Shown: positions 18,193-27,983 of the stretch, in pieces
Layout of the letters: each line of letters starts with the position of its first letter
Position numbering within the stretch: position 1 is the first letter of the stretch
Assembly: GCA_015490455.1 (NCBI GenBank)
Contig: WFXU01000020.1
Coordinates: 1-45,815, forward strand
DNA from: Hyphomicrobiales bacterium
GTDB taxonomy: Bacteria > Pseudomonadota > Alphaproteobacteria > Rhizobiales > Devosiaceae
Reading direction: 5' to 3'
DNA length: 45,815 nucleotides
Position numbers and translations under genes: made by a program
Notes under the pieces: model-generated
Told to the model about the DNA's origin: nothing
The model's input: the letters and a program-made list of their open reading frames with translations, nothing else
Databases searched by the model: none

Positions 18193-18606
18193 ATGTTACA
18201 ACCAAAACGCACCAAGTTCCGTAAAGCTCATAAGGGGCGTATTCGTGGCGCCGCTAAGGGCGGGTATGAGCTTAATTTTGGACAATTTGGGCTAAAGGCA
18301 ATTGAGCCAAGCCGTATTACCGCAAGGCAGATTGAAGCTGCCAGGCGTGCAATGACCCGTCATATGAAACGTGCTGGCCGGGTTTGGATTAGAATTTTTC
18401 CGGACACTCCGGTATCAAAAAAGCCAACTGAGGTTCGTATGGGTAAGGGAAAAGGCTCTGTAGAATATTGGGCTGCTCGTGTTCATCCCGGCAGGATTAT
18501 GTTTGAATTAGATGGTGTTAGCGAGGATGTTGCTCGTGAAGCATTAAGGCTTGCAGCGATGAAGCTGCCAATTAAAACGCGGTTTATTAGCCGCATTGCA
18601 GATTAA
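18193..18606 (+). CDS. rplP: 50S ribosomal protein L16
   Basis: Needed for late 50S assembly and A-site tRNA accommodation. 137 residues. The [16 protein letters not shown] start, the [20 protein letters not shown] helix with the [14 protein letters not shown] strand, and the [20 protein letters not shown] loop match the family. 13-base gap after rpsC with TAGGAATAGG upstream. Confidence 0.98.
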   Translation: MLQPKRTKFRKAHKGRIRGAAKGGYELNFGQFGLKAIEPSRITARQIEAARRAMTRHMKRAGRVWIRIFPDTPVSKKPTEVRMGKGKGSVEYWAARVHPGRIMFELDGVSEDVAREALRLAAMKLPIKTRFISRIAD

Positions 18607-18617
18607 GGGGCTTAAAA

Positions 18618-18821
18618 ATGAAAGCCAGTGACGTTCGGGCTAAAACGGTTGATGAGTTAAAGGATATGCTAGTTGAGCTCAAGAAAGAGCAGTTTAATCT
18701 GCGCTTTCAAAAGGCGACACAACAATTAGAATCAACTTCGCGAATTCGCGAGGTAAGACGTGATATTGCACGCGTAAAAACCGTGCTTGCTGAAAAAATT
18801 AGGAATGAGGAAACAAGTTAA
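18618..18821 (+). CDS. rpmC: 50S ribosomal protein L29
   Basis: Small helical protein next to L23 at the tunnel exit. 67 residues. [20 protein letters not shown] and the [20 protein letters not shown] helix-turn are typical. It lies 11 bases after rplP and 2 bases before rpsQ. Confidence 0.97.
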   Translation: MKASDVRAKTVDELKDMLVELKKEQFNLRFQKATQQLESTSRIREVRRDIARVKTVLAEKIRNEETS

Positions 18822-18823
18822 AT

Positions 18824-19057
18824 ATGCCAAAGAGAATATTACAAGGAACAGTTGTTTCCGATAAGAATGATAAAACAGTAGTGGTGCGGGTTGAGCGTCG
18901 CTTTACCCATCCGCTATTAAAAAAGACGGTTCGCCGTTCCAAGAAATATCATGCGCATGATGAGACCAATTCAAAGAAGGTTGGTGATGTGGTGAATATT
19001 CAGGAATGTGCGCCAATATCAAAAAATAAGCGGTGGACGGTTTTACCGTCTGCTTAA
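18824..19057 (+). CDS. rpsQ: 30S ribosomal protein S17
   Basis: Early-assembly 16S binding protein with an OB fold. 77 residues. [41 protein letters not shown] and the C-terminal [12 protein letters not shown] are typical. Two bases after rpmC. The 57-base gap to rplN contains a perfect 8-bp hairpin (19073-19094). Confidence 0.97.
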   Translation: MPKRILQGTVVSDKNDKTVVVRVERRFTHPLLKKTVRRSKKYHAHDETNSKKVGDVVNIQECAPISKNKRWTVLPSA

Positions 19058-19072
19058 TTAGGAGTTAGGTTA

Positions 19073-19094
19073 GCGAATTATTTTGCTAATTCGC
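19073..19094 (+). other. Hairpin before rplN
   Basis: GCGAATTA (19073-19080) pairs with TAATTCGC (19087-19094) across a TTTTGC loop, just upstream of the GAGGAAGG ribosome binding site of rplN. The position is where the spc group begins in E. coli; there S8 represses through an RNA element around rplE, so a regulatory role here is only a guess. Confidence 0.4.
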
Positions 19095-19114
19095 AAAGAG
19101 GAAGGCATCATATT

Positions 19115-19483
19115 ATGATTCAGATGCAGACAAATTTAGATGTAGCTGACAATTCAGGAGCTCGTCGGGTAATGTGCATTAAAGTGCTTGGCGGCTCTCA
19201 CCGTAAATATGCTTCTGTTGGTGACATTATAGTAGTATCTGTTAAGGATGCTATTCCGCGTGGTCGTGTTAAAAAGGGGCAGGTGATGAAGGCTGTTGTT
19301 GTGCGCACAGCTTTTGAAATACGTCGTCCTGATGGATCAATTATTCGTTTTGATCGCAACGCAGCCGTTTTGGTAAATGCGAATAAGGAGCCGATTGGAA
19401 CACGTATTTTTGGCCCAGTCCCGCGTGAATTACGTGCCAAGAAGCATATGAAGATTATTTCGCTTGCTCCGGAGGTGCTATAG
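19115..19483 (+). CDS. rplN: 50S ribosomal protein L14
   Basis: Interface protein forming an intersubunit bridge. 122 residues. [20 protein letters not shown] is the standard start, so the first ATG is right rather than the one at 19124. [20 protein letters not shown] and the C-terminal [10 protein letters not shown] are conserved. GAGGAAGG precedes the start. rplX begins immediately after the stop codon. Confidence 0.98.
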   Translation: MIQMQTNLDVADNSGARRVMCIKVLGGSHRKYASVGDIIVVSVKDAIPRGRVKKGQVMKAVVVRTAFEIRRPDGSIIRFDRNAAVLVNANKEPIGTRIFGPVPRELRAKKHMKIISLAPEVL

Positions 19484-19798
19484 ATGGCTGCAAAGATTAA
19501 AAAAGGCGATAAGGTCATTGTGTTAAATGGGCGTGATAGGGGAAAAACCGGTGAGGTTTTAGAAGTTATTCCTAGTAAAAACCGCGCTTTGGTAAAGGGA
19601 GTAAATTTGATAAAGCGCCACACTAAACAGACACAAAAGCAAGAAGCGGGCATTTACACAAAAGAGGCGCCCATTCATCTTTCAAATCTGGCTATTATAG
19701 ATCCAAAAGATGGTAAGGCAACAAGGGTAGGTTTTCAATTCAAGGATGGCAAAAAGGTTCGTTTTGCCAAAAGAAGCGGAGAGATTATCGATGGCTGA
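19484..19798 (+). CDS. rplX: 50S ribosomal protein L24
   Basis: Assembly-initiating 23S binding protein. 104 residues. The KOW motif [20 protein letters not shown] is at the start, and [18 protein letters not shown] follows. No gap after rplN. The last eight bases overlap the start of rplE (ATGGCTGA), indicating translational coupling. Confidence 0.97.
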   Translation: MAAKIKKGDKVIVLNGRDRGKTGEVLEVIPSKNRALVKGVNLIKRHTKQTQKQEAGIYTKEAPIHLSNLAIIDPKDGKATRVGFQFKDGKKVRFAKRSGEIIDG

Positions 19799-20345
19799 CT
19801 TATATATTCCGCGTCTTCGCGCTGAATATGAAAATAATATTCACGCAAAATTGACTAAGGATTTTGGTTATAAAAACCCAATGCAGGTGCCCAAACTTGA
19901 TAAAGTTGTGCTTAATATGGGTATTGGTGAAACTGTTGGTGATAGTAAAAAAATAAAATCAGCGGCAGCGGATCTGGCACTTATTGCAGGGCAAAAACCC
20001 GTTATTACACGCGCTAAACGCTCAATTGCAGGGTTTAAGGTGCGTGAAAATATGCCGCTTGGGGTAAAGGTAACTTTGCGTAAGAGCCGCATGTATGAAT
20101 TTATCGATCGTTTAATCAATATTGCTTTGCCTAGAGTGCGCGATTTTCGTGGCTTAAGTGCAAAGAGTTTTGATGGTCGGGGAAATTTTGCGATGGGCAT
20201 TAAGGAACATATAGTATTTCCGGAAATTGATTATGAGCAAGTTGATCAAATTTGGGGAATGGACATAGTTATTTGCACCACCGCTAAAACGGATGAAGAG
20301 GCGCGAGCTTTGCTTGCAGCTTTTAACTTCCCATTCACTCAATAA
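19791..20345 (+). CDS. rplE: 50S ribosomal protein L5
   Basis: Binds 5S rRNA and forms an intersubunit bridge. 184 residues. The frame opens at 19746, but the family start ([16 protein letters not shown]) fits the ATG at 19791, inside the end of rpl[39 protein letters not shown]-type and [20 protein letters not shown] stretches are as expected. Confidence 0.97.
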   Translation: MADLYIPRLRAEYENNIHAKLTKDFGYKNPMQVPKLDKVVLNMGIGETVGDSKKIKSAAADLALIAGQKPVITRAKRSIAGFKVRENMPLGVKVTLRKSRMYEFIDRLINIALPRVRDFRGLSAKSFDGRGNFAMGIKEHIVFPEIDYEQVDQIWGMDIVICTTAKTDEEARALLAAFNFPFTQ

Positions 20346-20367
20346 TATGGGGGAGAAAGGATAGAAT

Positions 20368-20673
20368 ATGGCTAAATCTAGCGCTGTAGAGAAAAATAAA
20401 CATAGGGCGAGATTGGTAAAGCAATATGCCAATAGACGTAAGGCGCTAAAGGCGATTATTAATAATAGGAGCCTACCGCTTGATGAGCGTTTTAAGGCAA
20501 GTATAAAACTATCAGAATTGCCGCGTAATTCTTCGCCCGTCAGGGTGCGTAATCGTTGTGAGGTTAGTGGGCGTCCGCGCGGATATTATCGCAAATTAAA
20601 ATTAAGCCGCATTGCTTTACGTGAACTTGGTAATTTTGGGCAAATTCCCGGTCTCGTTAAGTCTAGCTGGTAA
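20368..20673 (+). CDS. rpsN: 30S ribosomal protein S14 (zinc-free, long form)
   Basis: 101-residue long form of S14 that lacks the zinc-ribbon cysteines of the short form; only one Cys is present. The C-terminal half [20 protein letters not shown] with the final GLVKSSW is characteristic. It lies 22 bases after rplE with GGGGGAGAAAGG upstream, and ten bases before rpsH. Confidence 0.98.
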   Translation: MAKSSAVEKNKHRARLVKQYANRRKALKAIINNRSLPLDERFKASIKLSELPRNSSPVRVRNRCEVSGRPRGYYRKLKLSRIALRELGNFGQIPGLVKSSW

Positions 20674-20683
20674 GGAGAAAAAA

Positions 20684-21082
20684 ATGGCTCTTTCAGATCC
20701 ACTCGGTGATATGCTTACTCGCATCAGAAATGCGCAAATGCGTTTGCGTGAAACTGTTATAACACCGGCTTCAAAGTTGCGTGCTCATGTTCTTGATGTG
20801 CTACAATCTGAGGGTTTTATTCGCGGTTATAGGGAAATAAAATTGGATAATGGCGCTTCTGAATTTATGATTGAGTTAAAATATCTTGATGAAACTCCGG
20901 TCATTCGTGAGTTGCAACGCGTTTCTCGGCCTGGTCGGCGAGTATATGCTTCGGTTAAGAACATTCCTCCGGTTGCTAATGGGTTAGGTATATCTATCCT
21001 AAGCACACCAAAGGGTGTGATGGCCGATCATGAAGCAAGATCAAAAAATGTAGGTGGTGAAATATTGTGTCGCGTCTTCTAA
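20684..21082 (+). CDS. rpsH: 30S ribosomal protein S8
   Basis: Central 16S-binding protein, 132 residues. In E. coli it represses the spc operon. The frame opens inside rpsN at 20612, but the true start is the ATG at 20684 behind AAGGAG, giving [21 protein letters not shown]-terminal [20 protein letters not shown] and GGEILCRVF are conserved. A 71-base gap follows before rplF. Confidence 0.98.
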   Translation: MALSDPLGDMLTRIRNAQMRLRETVITPASKLRAHVLDVLQSEGFIRGYREIKLDNGASEFMIELKYLDETPVIRELQRVSRPGRRVYASVKNIPPVANGLGISILSTPKGVMADHEARSKNVGGEILCRVF

Positions 21083-21153
21083 TTATAAGGCGCTAAAGAA
21101 AGGTAGAACCATAGGTTGGGTCTAGTAAGGTTTGAGCAAGAAGGTTTGAAATA

Positions 21154-21684
21154 ATGTCACGTACTGGCAAAAAACCCGTTTTATTAAATGGTGCAACTGT
21201 CACGATTGAGAATAATAGGGTAAGAGCAAAAGGTCCTAAGGGCGAATTAAGTGTTGAGTTGCTTGATATTGTAAAGGTTAAGCAGACTGGTGATGCTATT
21301 ATGGTTGAGCCTGCAAATGATAGTAAACAGGCAAGAGCTGCTTGGGGTACTTTTCGCTCTTTAATACAGAATATTATAACTGGAGTTACATCGGGCTTTG
21401 AGAAAAAATTAGAAATAAGCGGCGTTGGTTTTCGTGCCTCTATGCAAGGCTCTGATCTTAAGCTGATGCTAGGATTTTCGCACGATGTAGTTTATAAAGC
21501 GCCAGAGGGAATCAAAATAGCGGTGCCCTCACCAACCGAAATTGTGGTTTCTGGTATTGACAAACAACAGGTTGGCCAAGTTGCGGCAAATATTCGTTCC
21601 TTTCGTCCGCCTGAGCCCTATAAAGGTAAGGGTGTTCGCTATGCGGATGAATATATTTTCCGTAAAGAAGGCAAGAAAAAATAA
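21154..21684 (+). CDS. rplF: 50S ribosomal protein L6
   Basis: Located near the sarcin-ricin loop and factor-binding site. 176 residues. The [15 protein letters not shown] start, the [20 protein letters not shown] box and the C-terminal [16 protein letters not shown] are typical. It has a 71-base leader after rpsH and a 27-base gap to rplR. Confidence 0.98.
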   Translation: MSRTGKKPVLLNGATVTIENNRVRAKGPKGELSVELLDIVKVKQTGDAIMVEPANDSKQARAAWGTFRSLIQNIITGVTSGFEKKLEISGVGFRASMQGSDLKLMLGFSHDVVYKAPEGIKIAVPSPTEIVVSGIDKQQVGQVAANIRSFRPPEPYKGKGVRYADEYIFRKEGKKK

Positions 21685-21711
21685 AGAATTTAAACTAAGG
21701 ACTATATTGAG

Positions 21712-22074
21712 ATGGCAAATAGAAATAAGGGAGCAGAACGACGCAAAAAAAGGGTCCGCCGCGCAGTTAAGGCGCGCGCTGCTGGCCGTCCTAGACTTAG
21801 TGTTTTTCGCTCAGAAAAAAATATTTATGCACAAATTATTGATGATATAGCAGGGCATACTTTGGTTGCTGCCTCCAGCCTTGAGAAGGATATTAAAAAT
21901 AAGGTCAAAAAAGGTTCCTCAAGGGAAGCAGCCGAAGAAATCGGCAGACTAATTGCCAAGCGGGCTAAAGAGGCAAAAATAGAGGAAGTTGTATTTGATC
22001 GTGGCGCATATATTTATCATGGAAGGGTTAAGGTTCTTGCTGAGGCCGCGCGTGAAGGTGGACTTAAATTTTAG
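21712..22074 (+). CDS. rplR: 50S ribosomal protein L18
   Basis: 5S rRNA-binding protein, 120 residues. [18 protein letters not shown] and [20 protein letters not shown] with the terminal AREGGLKF are conserved; the N-terminus is the usual basic extension. rpsE follows after 34 bases. Confidence 0.98.
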   Translation: MANRNKGAERRKKRVRRAVKARAAGRPRLSVFRSEKNIYAQIIDDIAGHTLVAASSLEKDIKNKVKKGSSREAAEEIGRLIAKRAKEAKIEEVVFDRGAYIYHGRVKVLAEAAREGGLKF

Positions 22075-22108
22075 ATGAAATATAATTTAGTTGAATGAAA
22101 GATTAGCG

Positions 22109-22639
22109 ATGAAAAATGAACAAGAGCGTGAGAGCGAATTTATAGATCGCCTAGTGCATATTAACCGTGTAGCTAAAGTGGTAAAGGGCGGCAAACGTTT
22201 TAGTTTTGCAGCTTTAGTGGTTATTGGTGATCAAAAGGGGCGTGTTGGTTTTGGTCATGGCAAGGCGCGTGAAGTGCCTGAGGCTATTCGCAAGGCAAGT
22301 GAACAGGCTAAGCGTCATCTTATTCGTGTTCCATTACGCGAGGCGCGCACTTTGCATCATGATGTTAGGGGACGTCATGGGGCGGGAAAAGTTATTTTAC
22401 GTGCAGCTCCTCCGGGAACCGGAATAATTGCCGGTGGTCCGATGCGGGCTGTGTTTGAGACATTGGGAATAAACGACATTGTTGCCAAGTCACAAGGTAG
22501 CGCTAATCCTTATAATATGGTTAGGGCAACTTTTAATGCTCTAAAAAATATTGATAGTCCGCGTTCAGTTGCAGCAAGAAGAGGCATAAAGGTTTCTGAG
22601 TTACAGGCTCGCCGTAACCAGGCAGGTATAGATGCTTAA
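22109..22639 (+). CDS. rpsE: 30S ribosomal protein S5
   Basis: Accuracy protein at the mRNA entry region, 176 residues. [39 protein letters not shown]-type and [20 protein letters not shown] stretches are intact. The frame can also start at a TTG at 22091; I chose the ATG at 22109. Neither has a strong ribosome binding site, so the start is less certain than the identity. Confidence 0.96.
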   Translation: MKNEQERESEFIDRLVHINRVAKVVKGGKRFSFAALVVIGDQKGRVGFGHGKAREVPEAIRKASEQAKRHLIRVPLREARTLHHDVRGRHGAGKVILRAAPPGTGIIAGGPMRAVFETLGINDIVAKSQGSANPYNMVRATFNALKNIDSPRSVAARRGIKVSELQARRNQAGIDA

Positions 22640-22689
22640 GATTATTGTTAAAGTAAATTTTAATAATATTCTTGAGTTAGGAGATGATA

Positions 22690-22878
22690 ATGGCTGATAA
22701 ATTAATTACTATTAAGCAGATAGGCTCGCCAATAAGGCGTGAAAAAAGTCAGCGTGCGACGCTTATTGGTCTTGGCCTGAATAAGATGCATAAAACCCGC
22801 ACTCTTAAAGACACGCCGCAAGTTCGCGGTATGATAAATAAAATTCCGCATCTTGTTAGCGTCATATCAGAAGAATAG
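22690..22878 (+). CDS. rpmD: 50S ribosomal protein L30
   Basis: Small 23S-binding protein, 62 residues. [20 protein letters not shown] and [20 protein letters not shown] are the family signature. Two ATGs are close; GTTAGGAG ends right against the first (22684) but is well spaced for the second at 22690, which I chose. Nine bases to rplO. Confidence 0.96.
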   Translation: MADKLITIKQIGSPIRREKSQRATLIGLGLNKMHKTRTLKDTPQVRGMINKIPHLVSVISEE

Positions 22879-22887
22879 GATAGTAAA

Positions 22888-23382
22888 ATGCGTTTGAACA
22901 TAATTAGCGATAATCGGGGAGCTGCTAAAAAACGTCTTCGCGTTGGACGCGGTATCGGCTCGGGCAAAGGCAAGACTGGCGGGCGTGGCATGAAAGGGCA
23001 AAAATCACGCTCTGGTGTAACAATTAAGGGTTTTGAAGGCGGGCAAATGCCGCTCCATATGCGTATACCAAAGCGCGGCTTTAATAATCCCTTTGCTAAA
23101 AATTATAATGCAGTGCGCTTAGATCGTGTGCAAAGAGCGATTAATGCCGGAAAACTTGACGCTAAGACTATAATTGATAGTGCAGCTCTTGTTTCATCGG
23201 GCGTAATTCGCCGTAAAAGGGACGGTGTTCGTCTGATTGCCGGCGGAGAATTTACCGCTAAAAAAGTCACATTTAAGGTTGCTCACGCTTCAAAAGGTGC
23301 GCTAAAAATTATTACGGAAAATGGTGGCAAGGTTGAATTGAGTGAAACTAAAGGCAATTCCTCCGGCCAGATCAAGGAATAA
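22888..23382 (+). CDS. rplO: 50S ribosomal protein L15
   Basis: Late-assembly 23S protein, 164 residues. The glycine-rich [20 protein letters not shown] segment and [19 protein letters not shown] are diagnostic. secY starts three bases after the stop codon, as usual in spc operons. Confidence 0.98.
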   Translation: MRLNIISDNRGAAKKRLRVGRGIGSGKGKTGGRGMKGQKSRSGVTIKGFEGGQMPLHMRIPKRGFNNPFAKNYNAVRLDRVQRAINAGKLDAKTIIDSAALVSSGVIRRKRDGVRLIAGGEFTAKKVTFKVAHASKGALKIITENGGKVELSETKGNSSGQIKE

Positions 23383-23385
23383 AGA

Positions 23386-24723
23386 ATGGCATCTGCAGCC
23401 GAACAATTAGCAAGCAATTTAAGTTTTGCTACTTTTAGGAAGGCTAAACAATTACAACAGCGCATCTGGTTTACGCTGGGTGCCTTATTGGTTTATCGCA
23501 TCGGGACATATATTCCTATGCCCGGCATAGATCCTGATGCCTATGCGCAGACATTTGAGCAGGCAGCGCAAGGGGTTGTTGGATTATTAAATGTATTTGC
23601 TGGCGGTGCGGTTGAAAGAATGGCAATTTTTGCCCTTAACCTTATTCCCTATATTACCGCTTCAATTGTTATTCAGGTTATGGCTTCTTCAATCCCAAAA
23701 TTAGAAGCGCTAAAAAAAGAAGGTGGAGAAGCAGGGCGCAGAAAAATAAATCAATATACCCGCTATTTAACAGTGGCATTTTGTGCTGTTCAGGCTTATG
23801 GAATAGCTGTAGGTTTAGAGGCAAGTCCGGGCGTGGTGTTGGAGCCAGGCTGGTTCTTTAGAATATCAACTGTGATTACTTTGGTTGGTGGAACTATGTT
23901 TTTAATGTGGCTGGGTGAGCAAATTACTGCGCGCGGGGTTGGAAATGGTATTTCTTTAATTATTTTTGCCGGAATCGTTGCCAATCTTCCCGGAACTATT
24001 GCTCAGACTCTTGAATTAAGCCGCACAGGAGCTCTGCCAACTATGGTAGTTGTTGGAATGTTGATATTGGCTATTTTAGTTATTGGAGTTATTGTGTTTT
24101 TTGAAAGGGCGCAACGCCGCTTATTAATACAATATCCAAAGCGCCAGGTTGGTAATAAAATATTTCAGGGTGATACATCGCATTTGCCGCTAAAATTAAA
24201 TACGGCTGGGGTTATTCCGGTTATTTTTGGCTCTTCTTTATTGTTAATGCCGGCAACTCTTGCTTCTTTTTCGGCGCAGGGTAATGCCCCTCAATGGCTA
24301 CAAATTGTCTCGGCCATGCTCGGGCGCGGTCAACCGCTATATTTAATATTATTTGCGCTATTTATTATATTTTTCGCCTTCTTTTATACTTCAATTGTGT
24401 TTAATCCTTCAGATACGGCGGATAATCTAAAGCGCTCAGGCGGCTTTATTCCGGGCATTAGGCCGGGTGAAAGAACTGCCGCACATATTGATTATGTTCT
24501 AACAAGAATTACAACTGTTGGCGCTATATATTTGACAATTGTTGCATTAATACCAGAAGTTTTATTTTCGCAACTAAATATTTCGCAATTTATTGGTGGC
24601 ACCTCACTTTTAATCATTGTGACAGTTACATTGGATACAATTTCACAAATTCAAAGCCATCTCATTGCCCAGCAATATGAGGGATTAGTGAAAAAATCGC
24701 GGTTAGGGGGGAGACGTAGATGA
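23386..24723 (+). CDS. secY: Protein translocase subunit SecY
   Basis: Central channel of the Sec translocon in the inner membrane. 445 residues with about ten membrane segments. The start of TM1 (RIGTYIPMPGIDPDAYAQ), the plug region (NVFAGGAVERMAIFALNLIP) and the cytoplasmic loop QYPKRQVGNKIFQGDTSHLP are conserved. The last membrane segment is followed by the basic KKSRLGGRRR tail. ATGA overlap with adk couples their translation. Confidence 0.98.
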   Translation: MASAAEQLASNLSFATFRKAKQLQQRIWFTLGALLVYRIGTYIPMPGIDPDAYAQTFEQAAQGVVGLLNVFAGGAVERMAIFALNLIPYITASIVIQVMASSIPKLEALKKEGGEAGRRKINQYTRYLTVAFCAVQAYGIAVGLEASPGVVLEPGWFFRISTVITLVGGTMFLMWLGEQITARGVGNGISLIIFAGIVANLPGTIAQTLELSRTGALPTMVVVGMLILAILVIGVIVFFERAQRRLLIQYPKRQVGNKIFQGDTSHLPLKLNTAGVIPVIFGSSLLLMPATLASFSAQGNAPQWLQIVSAMLGRGQPLYLILFALFIIFFAFFYTSIVFNPSDTADNLKRSGGFIPGIRPGERTAAHIDYVLTRITTVGAIYLTIVALIPEVLFSQLNISQFIGGTSLLIIVTVTLDTISQIQSHLIAQQYEGLVKKSRLGGRRR

Positions 24724-25289
24724 GGCTTATTTTATTGGGACCTCCGGGTGCGGGTAAAGGGACACAGGCAAAATTTTTAATGGAGAAATATAATATACCG
24801 CAACTTTCAACTGGGGATATATTGAGAGAAGCAATAGCGGCCAAAACCCCAACCGGGCTTGCAGCAAAAGAAATAATGGATAGGGGCGATTTAGTTTCCG
24901 ATGATATTGTTAATGCAATAATTTCTGAACGTTTAGATGATGAAGATTGTAAAAACGGGTTTATTCTTGACGGTTTTCCAAGAACAATAGCTCAGGCTCA
25001 ATCATTAGAAGAAATGCTAAAAGAAAAACAAATGCCGCTTGATGCCGTGATTGAGATAAGGGCAGATGAAAATATTTTGGTTGAGCGCATCTTAAATAGG
25101 GCAAAGGAAAGCGGTGGTGCACGCGCTGATGATAATGAAGAAGTAATAAGAAAAAGGCTAAAAGTCTATAAAGAACTGACCATGCCTCTTGTTAAATTTT
25201 ACCAGGATTTAGGACTGTTAAAATCGGTTGATGGAACAAAAAATATTGCGGGTGTAAGAAGTGAAATTAATGATATTTTGGAGAGTTAG
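24720..25289 (+). CDS. adk: Adenylate kinase
   Basis: Balances ATP, ADP and AMP. 189 residues, the short type without the long LID insertion: the segment RAKESGGARADDNEEVIRKR replaces the zinc-ribbon lid. This form is normal in alphaproteobacteria. P-loop GPPGAGKGTQAKFL and GFILDGFPRTIAQAQ are intact. It overlaps secY by four bases. A 196-base gap with an inverted repeat separates it from rpsM. Confidence 0.97.
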   Translation: MRLILLGPPGAGKGTQAKFLMEKYNIPQLSTGDILREAIAAKTPTGLAAKEIMDRGDLVSDDIVNAIISERLDDEDCKNGFILDGFPRTIAQAQSLEEMLKEKQMPLDAVIEIRADENILVERILNRAKESGGARADDNEEVIRKRLKVYKELTMPLVKFYQDLGLLKSVDGTKNIAGVRSEINDILES

Positions 25290-25344
25290 TTAGATTTATT
25301 AAAAAGGGTAGTAAAGTTTATTGACTTTGCTTAAAGGAATCGTT

Positions 25345-25387
25345 AGGAACCGCTTTATTGAGTTTTATGGGCTTGTGACCGGTTCCT
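25345..25387 (+). other. Inverted repeat in the adk-rpsM gap
   Basis: AGGAACCG (25345-25352) pairs with CGGTTCCT (25380-25387) across a 27-base loop within the 196-base leader of rpsM. A TTGACT at 25321 could be a -35 but has only a poor -10 partner. The element could be a leader structure for the alpha-operon part of the block. Confidence 0.4.
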
Positions 25388-25485
25388 TTGGGGCTGGGTG
25401 CTAGTCTTTTATCGTTGAATGAACATTTATTAAATGGGCAATTATTGTTGTTTTTGGTAATTGTCAAAAATTAAGGAGTGCTAAA

Positions 25486-25854
25486 GTGGCACGTATTGCT
25501 GGCGTTAATATTCCAACTAATAAGCGCGTTATTATCGCGCTGCAATATATTTATGGGATAGGCCCAAAAAATGCAGCTGATATCTGCAAAAAGGCTAATA
25601 TTCCCCTTGAGCGTCGTGTTAATGAATTAACCGATGCTGAGTTGATTGCAGTTCGTGAGACTATTGACAAAAATTACGTTGTTGAGGGTGATTTGCGTCG
25701 CGAGGTTGCGATGAATATTAAGCGTTTAATGGATTTAGGGAATTATCGTGGTCTTCGTCATCGGCGCGGTTTGCCGGTTAGGGGGCAAAGAACACACACA
25801 AATGCGCGTACGCGCAAAGGGCCTGCTAAGGCAATAGCAGGGAAGAAAAAATAG
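25486..25854 (+). CDS. rpsM: 30S ribosomal protein S13
   Basis: Head protein contacting the 50S and the P-site tRNA. 122 residues. [20 protein letters not shown], the [20 protein letters not shown] box and the basic tail are typical. It starts with GTG, unlike its neighbours, behind AAGGAG with a seven-base spacing. First gene of the alpha group, after the long gap behind adk. Confidence 0.98.
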   Translation: MARIAGVNIPTNKRVIIALQYIYGIGPKNAADICKKANIPLERRVNELTDAELIAVRETIDKNYVVEGDLRREVAMNIKRLMDLGNYRGLRHRRGLPVRGQRTHTNARTRKGPAKAIAGKKK

Positions 25855-25870
25855 TCCGCTTAGGCGGGCT
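25853..25870 (+). other. Hairpin directly after rpsM
   Basis: AGTCCGC (25853-25859) pairs with GCGGGCT (25864-25870, one G-U pair) over a TTAG loop, overlapping the rpsM stop codon. A second stem, CAACCA with TGGTTG, follows around 25880-25900. They occupy the 71-base gap to rpsK. No T run, so probably mRNA structure rather than termination. Confidence 0.35.
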
Positions 25871-25925
25871 ATCGGTGGAGCAACCAAACCTTTATGGTTG
25901 TAATGAGATCGATAGGAAAGAATAG

Positions 25926-26318
25926 ATGGCAAAAAGTGAAACTAGTCGCGTTCGCCGCAAAGAACGCAAAAATATAACAAATGGTGTGGCGCATGTGAAC
26001 GCCTCATTTAACAACACAATGATTACTATCACCGATGTTCAGGGCAATACTATTGCTTGGTCATCTGCTGGTATTATGGGTTTTAAGGGCTCGCGTAAAT
26101 CTACGCCATATGCGGCGCAGGTTGCAGGTGAGGATGTAGCAAAAAAAGCACAAGAGCACGGAATGAAAACTCTTGAGGTTGAGGTGCGTGGACCAGGTTC
26201 TGGTCGCGAATCAGCGCTTAGGGCATTGCAGGCAGCAGGTTTTACCATAACTTCTATTCGTGATGTGACAGCAATTCCTCACAATGGTTGCCGTCCGCGC
26301 AAAAGACGGCGTGTTTAG
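25926..26318 (+). CDS. rpsK: 30S ribosomal protein S11
   Basis: Platform protein near the E-site. 130 residues. [20 protein letters not shown], the [16 protein letters not shown] box and the C-terminal [13 protein letters not shown] are diagnostic. It is followed by a 99-base gap with two small hairpins before rpoA. rpsD, which lies between rpsK and rpoA in E. coli, is not here, as is usual in alphaproteobacteria. Confidence 0.98.
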   Translation: MAKSETSRVRRKERKNITNGVAHVNASFNNTMITITDVQGNTIAWSSAGIMGFKGSRKSTPYAAQVAGEDVAKKAQEHGMKTLEVEVRGPGSGRESALRALQAAGFTITSIRDVTAIPHNGCRPRKRRRV

Positions 26319-26417
26319 TTTGTGTATATTTAAGGTTGAGCTTTGGGCTCTTAATATAAAGATATAAAGGCGGCATAACGGTAAATTTCACCGAAAAATT
26401 GAAAGGATATTGACAGA

Positions 26418-27431
26418 ATGATCCAGAAAAACTGGCAAGAACTGATCAAACCTACAAAATTAGAACTCATTCAGGGAGATAGTAGCAATGTAGCTTCACT
26501 AATTGCAGAGCCCCTTGAAAGAGGTTTTGGACTAACATTGGGTAATGCTTTAAGGCGGGTATTATTATCTTCTTTACAGGGAGCGGCGATTACTGCAATC
26601 CAGATTGATGGTGTTTTGCATGAATTTTCTTCTATTTCTGGTGTAAGGGAAGATGTCACTTCAATTGTGCTTGCAATAAAGGAAATTGCAATAAAATATG
26701 AAGGTGAAGGTCCCAAACGTTTATTCATCTCTAAAAAAGGTCCATCTGCTGTTACCGCTGCAGATATTGAAACTAGCGGTGATATTGAGATATTAAATCC
26801 GGAGTTGGTTATATGCCATTTGGATGATGGTGCAGAGATAAATATGGAACTAACATTAAATACTGGTAAAGGTTATGTAACTGCCGAAGCAAATCGTCCG
26901 GAAGATGCGCCAATTGGCTTTATCCCGGTTGACTCGCTATTTTCTCCTGTTCGCCGCGTTAGCTATAAGGTCGATGCGACGAGAGAAGGGCAGGTTTTGG
27001 ATTATGATAAATTGACCTTACAAGTTGAAACAAATGGGGCGGTAAAACCGGAAGATGCGATAGCTTTTGCCGCGCGTATTTTGCAAGATCAGCTTTCTGT
27101 CTTCATTAATTTTGATGAGCCGGAAAAAGAAGTAGTGCAGGAGACAACGCCAGAATTGGCATTTAATCCGGCCTTGCTTAAGAAAGTTGATGAACTTGAA
27201 TTTTCTGTGCGTTCAGCAAATTGTCTAAAGAATGATAATATTGTTTATATTGGTGATTTGATTCAGAAAACTGAAAGCGAAATGCTCAGAACTCCTAATT
27301 TTGGGCGTAAATCACTAAATGAAATTAAGGAAGTATTGGCGCAGATGGGCCTACATTTAGGAATGGATGTGGCTAACTGGCCGCCGGAAAATATTGATGA
27401 ACTTGCAAAACGTTATGAAGATCATTATTAG
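26418..27431 (+). CDS. rpoA: RNA polymerase subunit alpha
   Basis: Assembles the polymerase core and contacts UP elements and activators. 337 residues, full length. N-terminal domain with [20 protein letters not shown], acidic linker (about 235-250), and C-terminal domain with [20 protein letters not shown] and [34 protein letters not shown] precedes the ATG. rplQ follows after 43 bases. Confidence 0.98.
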   Translation: MIQKNWQELIKPTKLELIQGDSSNVASLIAEPLERGFGLTLGNALRRVLLSSLQGAAITAIQIDGVLHEFSSISGVREDVTSIVLAIKEIAIKYEGEGPKRLFISKKGPSAVTAADIETSGDIEILNPELVICHLDDGAEINMELTLNTGKGYVTAEANRPEDAPIGFIPVDSLFSPVRRVSYKVDATREGQVLDYDKLTLQVETNGAVKPEDAIAFAARILQDQLSVFINFDEPEKEVVQETTPELAFNPALLKKVDELEFSVRSANCLKNDNIVYIGDLIQKTESEMLRTPNFGRKSLNEIKEVLAQMGLHLGMDVANWPPENIDELAKRYEDHY

Positions 27432-27474
27432 ATTTCGTAAATCATAAATGCAAGTGTTGACAGGAGAGTAAATT

Positions 27475-27912
27475 ATGCGTCACCGCAAGGCACACCGCAA
27501 ATTAAGCCGCACCTCAAGCCATCGCAAGGCAATGTTTGCGAATATGGCTGCGGCGCTCATTAAACATGAGCAAATTATTACTACCTTAGCCAAAGCCAAA
27601 GAATTACGTCCCATAGTAGAAAAATTAATCACATTGGCTAAAAAGGGAGATCTTAGCGCTCGTCGTCGCGCTATTGCTAAAATTCGCGATGAAAAAATGG
27701 TAAAAAAACTTTTTGATGTGCTTGGGCCTAGATATAAAGATAGGGCGGGCGGTTATACTCGGGTATTAAAGGCTGGTTTTCGTTATGGTGATAATGCGCC
27801 GCTTGGAGTTATTGAATTTGTTGATAGAGATGTTGAGGCTAGGGGACAGGATTCTGGTCCTGTTGAGCAAAAACAGGTTGAAGAAGAACCAGCAGAAGCT
27901 GTGGCTTCTTAA
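27475..27912 (+). CDS. rplQ: 50S ribosomal protein L17
   Basis: Tunnel-exit protein. 145 residues. [20 protein letters not shown] start and [20 protein letters not shown] are conserved. An acidic Glu/Gln-rich tail (about 25 residues) follows the conserved core, common in the class. CAGGAGAG precedes the ATG. It is the last gene of the ribosomal block; a strong terminator follows. Confidence 0.98.
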   Translation: MRHRKAHRKLSRTSSHRKAMFANMAAALIKHEQIITTLAKAKELRPIVEKLITLAKKGDLSARRRAIAKIRDEKMVKKLFDVLGPRYKDRAGGYTRVLKAGFRYGDNAPLGVIEFVDRDVEARGQDSGPVEQKQVEEEPAEAVAS

Positions 27913-27943
27913 GCCAAAGCCAGTCTCATATTAGTAATTTTGG

Positions 27944-27974
27944 CGGCTGCGAGAGGATCGTAGCCGTTTTTTTT
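27944..27974 (+). terminator. Strong intrinsic terminator of the ribosomal block
   Basis: CGGCTGCGA (27944-27952) pairs with TCGTAGCCG (27958-27966, one G-U pair) over a GAGGA loop and is followed by eight T. This is the best terminator in the window. The rarA ATG lies only ten bases beyond the T run. Confidence 0.92.
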
Positions 27975-27983
27975 GAGAATATT

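Noticed and set aside
24720-25289. Adenylate kinase appears to lack its lid domain
   Set aside because: The short-lid form is common in alphaproteobacteria and all catalytic motifs are present, so it is not a deletion.
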